Shown piece after piece: positions 55,701 to 64,000 of a DNA stretch of 64,000 bases. The notes below the pieces were generated by a model that searched no databases, was not told where the DNA came from, and saw nothing but the letters and a program-made list of their open reading frames with translations. The stretch spans positions 459,770 to 523,769 of the forward strand of contig SSNU01000208.1 of the NCBI GenBank assembly GCA_012064415.1, in the 5' to 3' direction. The DNA is from Gyrodactylus bullatarudis (Eukaryota > Platyhelminthes > Monogenea > Gyrodactylidea > Gyrodactylidae). Every line of letters starts with the position of its first letter. Positions within the stretch are counted from its first letter, which is position 1. The translations under genes and the position numbers were made by a program.

Positions 55701-58700
55701 TTTGAAAATATTGAGATTTATGAAAAAGCAGTAAATCTTATTCATCAACTAGTAATTATTTCGAGATATTTGAAAATCTAATTTACTCCTTTTTAGTTTA
55801 TTGAAAATCTTTTGTTTGGATGCATTTTAATCTGTAATAACATGGTTTTACGGATAGGATATTTTCCACTTTTGTAGAGAATACTTCGCTGATTCTGATA
55901 TATAGTTATTCGAAAAAAAATTGAAACCCGGCTTGCAGTGCTTTACCTTTCAATAGAGAAAAACATAAATGAAATAGAAAGACAGAAATGAGATCATCTT
56001 GTTCAGGAACCAATTCTTAACAAAAGAGTAGAATGAAACTTTCCGTTGACTCTTCTAGTTTCTGAGCTATTTAAAGTTGAAAATTTACCAATTTATTTCG
56101 AAAATCCTCAACTTAGAATACAGTAGTCCTTGAAGTATCAAAAGCGTAAAAAATTTTCGAAAATTATGCCTCTGTAAAATATTTTCATATCTATTTTTTA
56201 ACACCTAAAAATCAGAATTTTTGGCTTTCAATTTAAAACACTGAATTATCAATAGAGGTCTTGTTTTTTATTATCTTATCTCTAGTAAATGGTATTAGAT
56301 TGTGTCGAGATGACTTTTGAATTTTGTAGTCCACCCATTAGGAAAATTTAAAAACTTGGTGAAAAAAGAAATGCATTTAAATGTCACTATACCCTCTCGT
56401 TCTCTTCATTGCTAGCTAAATGTATTCTAATTTTGTCACATAGATTATGCTGTCAGCTTTAATCGATTTTGTAACAAAATACGTTCCTCTCTACTTCCAG
56501 ACCTTTCCATCTCTGTATTTCAAGTCATATTTATTACTACACATATCTTTAACAAGGCAAATATTAAGGTTGTCCATATTTGAGAGCGAAAACTGATCAA
56601 ATTGGTTTGATTGCAACTTTAATCAATCAGTGTCATACAATTCTATTGGAAATCTTTCTTAAAATTCAGTCATATTCTAAAATTTCCTGGAATTAGATTA
56701 CTAATGTAACCGTAGGATTTTATAATTAATTATCAAAATTGAATCATGATTCCCAGATTAGATCAGAAAAAACTCCTTTTTCCATCAAGAATGTTTCAGT
56801 CGAAATTTTTAGAATATGTATTTAGATAAATCATTCTTTAGAGAAAAATGTGGACATTCTAATCAACCTATGAATTCTTGTATCTAGCAATTAAATCTAT
56901 CACTAACCACTCATAATGCCAATGAGTGCACGAATAAACAAAATAAAAATATTGTTTTATCAAATATATCTACTTTAAAGTAGAAACACAAATATATAGT
57001 TTAAATTAGCGGTCACTATTTAATCTGTTTTATTCTCATGCTGAGTCATTATGAATAGGATGGTGGTTATACTTTTTAAAACAACTTTATCTTACATTTT
57101 TTTTATTAAATGATTTTATCGATTAGCCTACCAAACTAAAGATCCTATTATATTTTCTGCAATGATAAGTGAAGCCACCATAAACTTTTATAAAATTATG
57201 ATGTCCCAGATTATTATTTTTTCATCACACAAAATAGAAAATTTGTATCTTTATCTTTTTATAGATTAAACATGTTTCTATAGATTAATAAATTTTCTTC
57301 CTACTGAGAAGTAGTTCAGTTCAAGTTGTCTAAGGATGGAAAGATGCGATATTAAGGGTTAGTTATAATCATTAGAACGATCACTTTATTTGATATTGAA
57401 AATAAATGTATAATCAATAATTATAATTAATAATTATTAACCATACAGTTACTTCAAAGTAGCATCAAGGATAAATTAATAAAATATATATTACTCCACA
57501 CCTTTCTAAAATGAAATTGTTTTGAGCATATTTGCAATTTAGTTTTTAACGTCATCTTCGAAAAAATATTAAAATATTCTAGAAATTTGTTCGTTGCTTG
57601 TCTAACCTTTCCAAGTTGACATTTTTGTCGCTGGATAAGAAGAAAAATGTCAAAAAGGTTTTTCTTGACATCTTTAAAATTATTAATATTCCCCACTTGT
57701 AGGCTAATCCTTTTTGTGTAAATCGGTGAATGTAATGAATACCATTTCAAGGTAATTGAAGATAAAATTTTTTGATTGGTCCAATGTTTGAATAACCAAT
57801 GAGAGGATGATTGTCCCAAGAATTAGTTTACAACTCCCCGTAATCGTAATATCAATTGCACAGAACAATTATTTTATACATGGACAGTGAAAAGATCCAA
57901 GACCAAAATGATCGAGTCATATTAGACAAGCTGAAAAAGGACAGACACTATTCATTCAACAATTACTCTGATAGAATGGTCGATTTTGAGAAGATGGAAA
58001 ATCAGAAGAAACATCGTACACGTTCAATCTACATGAAAAAGAAAAAACGAAAGTCCTTACGAGAGTCAGGTGATAATTTGCCTCAAGTTTTCATTGAAGT
58101 ATCTAGTGATAATGAGACTCCAGTTCCTGAATTCCTTGTCCATCTTATAGAGGAGACTGACACTAAGAAAGATTTCCGGAATCAGATTATCACAGAGATA
58201 TCGGTTGATGAGAATTCTTCAAATAACCAACCCTGTCAATCAACTGAAAATGAAAATAACGCCATCTCAAAAAGTAATGATATAAGTAATCCCGGTACCA
58301 GGAAAGATGATTCGACGGATAAATCTGATATCAATGACAAAGATCCACTGATAAAGATTCCAAGGAAGCCATACTCCTCTACTGATATAACAAACAGTCC
58401 TTATCATAATCAATTCAAAACTAGAATTTTTTCTTTAACACCGTTATCCTTATTTACATCGAGAAAGATTCGTAGTCACTCGTATACTGTCGGAAGTTTG
58501 GATTCCAACTCCAAACTAGAATCAGGATCACCGGAAATTTTCAAGGATTGCATTTCTGAGCCAAATAGTCGAAAGAACTCCAACTCAAGACTAAAAATAA
58601 GCATGACAAACTTGTGGAATAATATAGTCAGAAAAAGAGGAAAGAGTCTAGAACTCCCCTGTGATCGTAGCCAACTAGAGACATCATCAAGGCCAGAGAT

Positions 58701-60015
58701 AATTCAGAATGAAAACTGTGTAAAATCAAATAATTTTCTCGGTTTACTAAAGAGATTTTCCACTAAAAATAGTACAGAATCGATTTCACACTATTCCTTG
58801 GCTACTAGTCCGAATAATTTCAATACTTGTCAAGAGACTGACTTCGATTTTCGTCATAGTAACTCAGATGAATTCAAAACGGAAAAAGACACTCTTTCCA
58901 GTCATCAAAAGCATATAAATCATGAGATTACTGAAATTTTCGACAGTGATGATGATTTCACTGAAACTGACCAAACATCTTCATCTTCGATAATAAATGA
59001 GTTGAAGAAACCCCGAGCAATTTCCGTGGATGTTGGGGTTGTTGAGTACAAATCAAGACAGAAGAAAACATCGACTGATTTATCACCCTTGGATGGAACT
59101 ACTACAAGAGGTCATGTACCTCGACATCACTCGACTAGTCTTACACCAAATTTTGATAGTACCTTGAAACCACTCCGGTAAGGTTAATCATATCTATAAT
59201 TACTTGAATAGTAAATCCTTGAATAGGCTTTCATCTGTTCATCATGAAATTATCCCATCCAAATCTTTCTTTCTTAATTTTAATCCTGATTTATCTTCTA
59301 TAGGAGAAAAAAAAACCAAATGTTTCTCTCGATAATTTAGACACTAATGAATTGATAAAATTTGTTTATCAAAAATTCTCTAGTCTTGTAACATGTGTGC
59401 ATGTCTGAATTATAAATGAGTAAACTAATTTTCCAGAGTGCAGCAAAAAATTAGAAATGAAAAAATTTTCTAACGCTCATTGTATATTTTTTGCAATTTT
59501 TTTCCTCTCCGGTTTTGGAAAGGAAGCATTTTTGATCAATTTTTTCCTTACATGAAGGAAAGCCTTTGATCTTGTTTATTTATGCTCTCGTTTTATTTTT
59601 GAAAGAATTGCAGGAGAATGCATTTCTCGAGGAAGTTTACACAGTCTACTCTTTTTCTCATTTACTTCTTTCCTGTCCTCTCTCCACAAATTTCTTCCTC
59701 TATTCTATCACTCCCTTTCTCTCACTCTGTATAAGAGGAAGCATATTTATTGACCATATGTATGTAGTCTCTACAAGTTATAGCCATTTTGATTTTTTTA
59801 AATTTTTATAATACGAATGGTTTAGAACTTGACGAAGCATTTTTTAAAATATACATCGAGGAACTCGATTGATTTCTTTCCAATATTTCTTCATAATCTT
59901 GATCATCATGTTGATACATAGATGATAATATTACTTTGTCTTGAATAATATTTTTATTTCCTTTTATTTATATTTCAGGGTCTCAGATGAAGATACCAGG
60001 AATGCCTTGTGGGAT
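40778..60015 (+). CDS. Large gene, serine-rich protein of unknown function (partial)
   Basis: Three exons join in frame: 40778-40824 ([15 protein letters not shown]), 57864-59177 and a 37-nt microexon 59979-60015 ([12 protein letters not shown]). All have good GT-AG sites and matching phases (2, 2, 0). The last donor (gtgagt) points to further exons beyond the window. The first 466 codons are mostly polar and Ser/Asn/Asp-rich with basic patches (MKKKKRKS), so they are probably disordered. Short ordered-looking segments are [20 protein letters not shown] and [12 protein letters not shown]. The first intron is about 17 kb. An alternative start at ATG 57880 (MDSEKIQ) is possible if 57864 is not an acceptor. 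I do not recognise the family. The first-exon link is inferred from phase and splice sites. Confidence 0.6.
40825..47460 (+). other. First intron, left part: no gene
   Basis: AT-rich intronic DNA with a (TA)n tract at 43657-43702 and smaller ones near 44030 and 44570. A short block near 46100-46130 resembles foldback family A. Open frames at 43789-43980 and 45303-45509 have no support. Confidence 0.5.
43657..43702. repeat. (TA)n microsatellite
   Basis: A nearly uninterrupted TA tract of about 45 bp in the first intron of the large gene. Confidence 0.9.
47504..47555 (-). ncRNA. Hammerhead-like motif, left arm (antisense to element)
   Basis: Minus strand: UGU-AAG-AGU, core CUGACGA, GAUCCUGG, GAAA, UAAA-AGC-UUUA, UA, ACU-ACA. 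AGU/ACU and UGU/ACA pair. The helix II closing C is replaced by G, which should weaken folding. Confidence 0.5.
47968..48222 (+). pseudogene. Penelope ORF remnant (post-RT region)
   Basis: 84 codons aligning with residues about 443-515 of the intact element protein (SFLDVKLTRKPDGS and HRKKTDTGKYLHFSSF). It carries small deletions and then loses frame. Further downstream, near 48445-48530, the GIY-YIG signature FIGRT survives in another frame. Confidence 0.75.
48845..48898 (+). ncRNA. Hammerhead-like motif, right arm (sense)
   Basis: Same motif as the left arm, in sense with the element at its 3' end. The helix I and helix III pairings and the CUGACGA and GAAA core are intact, with predicted cleavage after UA. 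As in the left arm, the base expected to close helix II is G instead of C, so activity is doubtful. Confidence 0.55.
49836..49940. repeat. Dispersed repeat, third copy
   Basis: Aligns with 20493-20595 and 9490-9570: 'ttctgatat', 'tctcgattgaaaatgaca', 'gcgccaagattttt', and 'aaattaagatttctgaat' shared only with the zinc-finger intron copy. Confidence 0.65.
51112..51345. repeat. Dispersed repeat matching QTRT1 intron 2
   Basis: Second copy of the 22055-22260 family, longer by insertions in the middle. Confidence 0.65.
53482..54290 (-). mobile_element. piggyBac-family transposon remnant
   Basis: The left end is TTAA followed by CCCTAGAA, matching the piggyBac target site and terminus. Minus-strand translation gives [13 protein letters not shown], then [17 protein letters not shown], the second catalytic-domain signature of piggyBac transposases. 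Frame-shifted pieces follow: [19 protein letters not shown], and near the left end a WSRFL and KKMAS stretch like the VDxLD and RWPLA region. Stops and frameshifts disrupt it throughout, and the N-terminal half is absent. The right boundary is uncertain. Confidence 0.75.
54665..55043. repeat. Foldback element with 66-bp near-perfect arms
   Basis: 54665-54730 and 54978-55043 are inverted copies with a single mismatch; the outer ends begin ggtcttgcgtacct. The spacer is about 247 bp. No target duplication is visible. It is a young foldback or MITE-type repeat, or a recent inverted duplication. Confidence 0.85.
55044..57863 (+). other. First intron, right part: nothing recognised
   Basis: AT-rich intronic DNA ending at the 3' splice site before 57864. 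The minus-strand open frame at 57454-57819 has no family resemblance. Confidence 0.5.
59178..59978 (+). other. Second intron of the large gene
   Basis: 801-nt intron between the serine-rich exon and the microexon. A CT-rich open frame at 59566-59811 looks like composition, not coding. Confidence 0.55.
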
Positions 60016-62780
60016 GTGAGTTCCTTTTGATTAAAAAATGAAGAATCACTGTAGTGATATTGATATTTATTATCATGCATCGTTTTATATAATGCCTAAA
60101 CTTTGGACGCCCAAGAGCAATCTCTATCTCTGAACATTCAAAGAATTTTCCTGAGCTTCATTATTAGGCGTTATAAATTATAAAGAAAAAATTCTTCATT
60201 CACGCATACTTTTCAAATATTGGTAAATGTCTAGAATATTGTCTAGAGTTTGACCTTTATATCTGTCAATTTACTTTTAAAGTTTGATAATATGTCTGTC
60301 ACATCATTCAGGAATCCATAGACAACTTGAAATTGCCCCTTGAGTGATATCAATTTCTAATTCTTAATCTATAATCATTAAAGTAATTGATTGACAATCA
60401 GAAATTTTGTCGGAAAAACTGCGCATCCTGATTCCTTTCTCAACTTTTTATAGATTTCTTCTTTCTTTTTTTCACAGACCAGATATTGCTATTTTTATTT
60501 TATTGCTTTCCTATCATAATTATATAATTGTAATAGACTGAAAAAACTTTGTAGACCAAAATTTTGTAAATGTTAGGGAAAATTTAGTTGATTTTATTCA
60601 AAATGCTAAAGCATTGTTTTATGATGATAACATTAGCTTAGAACCGTTTAGTCTCAACTGTAATTTCATGTTATCGAAATTATATTTCCACCTGCTCATT
60701 CAATTTCTAAGAGTATTCTGGACCAATTACAATTTTAAGGTTTTAAGATAAAATTCAAAAGAGAAACGTCTGAAAGTGACTTTGGAAAAAGGTGGATATA
60801 TTTCAATTAAATCTACTTTCACTGATATTTATCGGTGAAGGAGGGGGCTTCTTTGAAAAATATTAGATTCAATTAAAAATGCCAAGTCATAAACAAAATA
60901 AAATAATCTAACTGTTCTCCGGGGGAATTAAGATATACACATGCTAAATTTGAATAAAGGGACTGTAATAAATAAATGAATGATAAATCATGTTTAATAA
61001 AAGGAGATTTATTAATTTCGACGAATTCAAATCTGATTTTGCGTAGTTTTCCCCATAATCATACCTCTCCCCTCCATCTTCTATCGATTCAAATGATCTC
61101 TATTATAAAAATTTTCATCATACAATTCTATAGATTTGTTATCATAAAATTTTAGTTCAGTAATGTATATACATTGTATATATTATACAACAAATCTTCT
61201 TTTAATGAATCAGCAATCTCATTCAGAGTTTAGATTTTCTCGCATAAAAATCTTTTATTCTTGTGATAAAAAACATTTGCTAATATGAAACTAGCAAAAA
61301 TGTACCATGATCGTAAACAGGATGATTTAAGAAATTTTGTTTCATTCTATTCTGAGCAATAAATTGCAGATTCCTAAAATACTTAACAGAAGCAGGATGC
61401 CTTCGATAATTTCAATTCCTTATGTAACTGTTTGCTAAATGTTTCTCAATTATCTTTCCTGAGATGGTTAGGAGGATTGTGTAATCATGCTCGAATTATT
61501 ATTTCTACCGCTGAGATTATTATTCAATTGTGATTGAAAATTATAATTGTATTTCACTACAAAACTCTGTAAATTATTTGGGAACTAGTTAATCTCTTCA
61601 TTGGAAAGATTTACCAATCAGGTACCGATCAGTTTACCACCGATTCTAAATCTAAATCACTCTATACAAAATATCCTCAATTCCACTCTGTTGGATTAAT
61701 CATGCAATAAGTAAACTGTAATACTACTGTACTATAATTGAAATCCCTTTCCTTAAATCTCAGTGGAATATATATTTATATTCGAATGAATACATTGACT
61801 CGAGCTATCTATCTATCATTATTAAATTGGGAAAACCATTTTAAAGATACTACTATTATTATTATTCTATTCCAATAATGATCCTATATTTATATATTTA
61901 TTTGCCTCATTAAGGGAAACTTTTTAATAAAGAAGCATTCCTTACCGTCGTGCATTGCATCATAATTGTACATTTATTCTTGTTCTATTTCTCTCTCCAC
62001 AAATACACAAAAACAAACGTTAAAGAGAGAAAGAAGAGTATCTTGTGATTCTATTTCATTTAAATTTGCATCTCTCTTTTTCCCTTATACGTATGTATGT
62101 TGTTGTTGTTTACTCTCAATATTTTGTCTTTCTTTTGATCTGTCTCTCTATCTCTTATTCCCTTTCCTGCCATTCTCATTTTCTTCAACTTTAGTCTTCT
62201 TCTTCGAGGCATTATTATATTCCCAGAGAGAGAGAGAAAGAGTGAAGCAAAATATTGGGGGGAAATGAAAAGATAATTTCCAAGTAGACTCCTCGTAGAT
62301 GGAACATATATATGTTACCGTGTGAGTCTAGGAAAATAAGCCCTTATTACTCAAACACACTGAGGAGGTCAGTGAATTCAACAGCTCAACTAATTGATGA
62401 AAGTTTATGAGAAAAAAAATTATAGCACGAATAATCATAATTTATTGCCAAAAAGAAGAGAATAATGGCATCAAGGGTTAAAGACCCAAAGAAATTTTTT
62501 TCAAGGTACATCGCTGTAAATTTAGTAAGGTTTTAGAATATGCTGATATACAATTTTTTTCAAAAACCAACCTTTAGTTTAGAAGATGTAATGTCCCGAA
62601 AATGACCATTTTTAGACATTGAAAATGGCTAACTTATTTCAAAAAGGTTAAAACATGATTCTTCTTACATTTAAAGGTCAGTGTTTTTACAATTTCTAAT
62701 ACAATTAAATTTGAATATTCCTTGTCTATTGCTAAGGAAAAATCTGGCATTTTCTTTGGCACCCAAGATGTAGTAATTTT
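60016..62780 (+). other. Probable third intron, no exon recognised
   Basis: It follows a strong gtgagt donor. AT-rich sequence with CT-rich and (GA)n tracts near 62010-62250. I cannot identify a following exon. Confidence 0.5.
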
Positions 62781-62781
62781 T

Positions 62782-63100
62782 TCAAAATTGATTATTTGCT
62801 TTTAACTTATTCAGGCAACAATGAAAAGTTTCAACGTTGTAAACACTGTCATGTTTAAAACTCTCAGTTATTACGCTAATTATAGATTTGAAATCGCCCC
62901 GTCCTCTATCAACGTCAGGAATTTTGCAGTTGTCTCCCATCTTGAGACTAGGAATTTTTTCTTCTCTGAGTTTGGCTGCATCTTTCTTTCCTTGAGTTTG
63001 AGATTTTCCAAACATATTATACGAACACTGTTAACTTTAAATTCATTATCAATACTCGCTAATATCCCAGATTTTTTATTTATCTTTGTCTTCATTAGTA
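62782..63100 (-). pseudogene. KRBA2-like integrase C-terminal fragment
   Basis: Minus-strand translation contains KLREEKIPSLKMGDN and IPDVDRGRGDFKSIISVITE. This closely resembles the region after the integrase core of KRBA2-like transposon-derived proteins, which have a VGDxVxxPIPDVDRGxxDxRxIxxVV pattern, ending with the family's NQF. The preceding helix (ENLKLKERKMQPNSEKK) is in another frame, so a frameshift separates the two. No catalytic domain is present. It is an isolated decayed fragment in the intron. Confidence 0.6.
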
Positions 63101-63109
63101 CCCTTTAGC

Positions 63110-64000
63110 GCCACTAATTCTCAGCAACATTTCGTCTGAATGTAAAATTGATACCAATACAAGTGATACCAAGCATAAACTTTTAGGGACCTGATTTCAT
63201 AAATTATAATTTATACAATTATCCAATCATTTTCAAGTTGCTGATGTATAACTTAAGAGATAAAGATCAATTTTGAATTATTTTTATGTAACAGAGTTTT
63301 TGGTGTTAATTAGTGATTTTTAGATGGTTCATGATCTTCTTCAACATTCTTGAATCTCTTCAATAATATTGATGATAAATATTTTCACAGCAGAGCACCG
63401 CTTTTGTTTTTAAAAAAACACGCAGCAGTATATCCAAACTTCAATGATGAGCTTGAATGTCTAAATCAAAATCACTAAAACTTTGTGGGAATATATCAAG
63501 ATTAGAAGTCAGATTAGTTATATTTTGAGATATATTGGACTTTTCCTACCCATCAGTACAATAAATTAATTTTTACGCGTTCAGAGTTCGTTTCTTCAGT
63601 GCGGGAGAATTTGAAATTATTTATCATAATCTTAGAATTTACATTATTCAATTTAGCAGTTCAATTCCATAGTTCTTCTAATTCACGGTTGTACATTTTC
63701 TAAACATTATCTGGGTACTCTCGCCAGAGTAAATTTAATTGGAACCTATTTATATTTTTCCAAAGCCACTTTCTTACGTTTCGTGAGTTGTTCCCCCCTA
63801 TAGTATAGTAATGAGAAAATTTATTAAAAATTGCAATTCTCTTTTTTATGTTTTTAATATAAAATAAAATTCAAAAAAATTAGAATATCATTAGAATTCC
63901 TCGATTCTCTGTAGATGATTAAAACGTATATACTGAAAATCCCCATCTATCACATTGGGTAGAAGATTTATACCTCCTTCTCTGTCTCTTATTCTCTCTT
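63110..64000. other. Right edge, nothing recognised
   Basis: AT-rich sequence, probably still intronic to the large gene. No exon or element is supported. Confidence 0.45.

Noticed and set aside
57454..57819. 121-codon minus-strand open frame next to the serine-rich exon
   Set aside because: AT-rich composition, no family resemblance and no neighbouring exons.
62880..63108. Plus-strand open frame at 62821-63108
   Set aside because: It is the complement of the integrase-like fragment, which has a recognisable motif on the minus strand.
1..64000. CRISPR arrays, operons of bacterial type, phage or plasmid features
   Set aside because: Introns, poly(A) signals and animal gene families show this is eukaryotic nuclear DNA; no spaced direct-repeat array is present.

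Overview
This is nuclear DNA from a bilaterian animal. It is AT-rich, its genes are split by GT-AG introns with AATAAA polyadenylation signals, and it carries an Engrailed-class homeobox gene, a rhodopsin-family neuropeptide GPCR, Elongin C and Penelope-like retroelements. The sequence alone does not fix the phylum. Several introns are only 31-39 nt long, which is unusual for an animal and is otherwise best known from dicyemids and a few other lineages with reduced genomes.

Layout. 1-16.4 kb is gene-free and repeat-rich. It holds foldback (hairpin) repeats, a solo Penelope terminal repeat, an apparently intact 2.4-kb Penelope-like element (9586-11996) with a 12-bp target-site duplication, a 5'-truncated relative (about 12.78-13.69 kb) and a decayed hAT-like element. 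16.4-40.5 kb is gene-dense. In order it has a galanin/allatostatin-A-type GPCR (-), a C2H2 zinc-finger gene, a queuine tRNA-ribosyltransferase and the GPI mannosyltransferase PIGB (three tandem + genes with gaps of about 110 bp), PNISR (-) and ASCC2 (+) head to head, a secreted fasciclin-domain protein (-), a secreted thrombospondin-repeat protein (+), a four-helix membrane protein (-), a miniature engrailed (+), an RNF168-like RING protein (-) and Elongin C (-). 40.8 kb to beyond the right edge is one large + gene of unknown function. Its first exon is 47 nt, its first intron is about 17 kb, and it has a long serine-rich exon and a 37-nt microexon. The first intron holds a decayed Penelope element with nearly identical inverted arms, a piggyBac remnant and a 66-bp-arm foldback. 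A KRBA2-like integrase fragment lies near 62.9 kb.

Most notable: the Penelope terminal repeats carry type I hammerhead ribozyme motifs on the element's sense strand. Helix I co-varies between two subfamilies (AGA/UCU versus AGU/ACU). The inverted terminal repeats, the target duplication and a decayed element with preserved arms around an eroded interior make this a good set for studying ribozyme-bearing retroelements and possible non-autonomous derivatives. Secondary points are the ultra-short introns, the operon-like zinc-finger/TGT/PIGB cluster in which TGT has no visible start codon, two introns built from the same dispersed repeat, and a very short Engrailed that keeps EH1, EH2 and the homeodomain.
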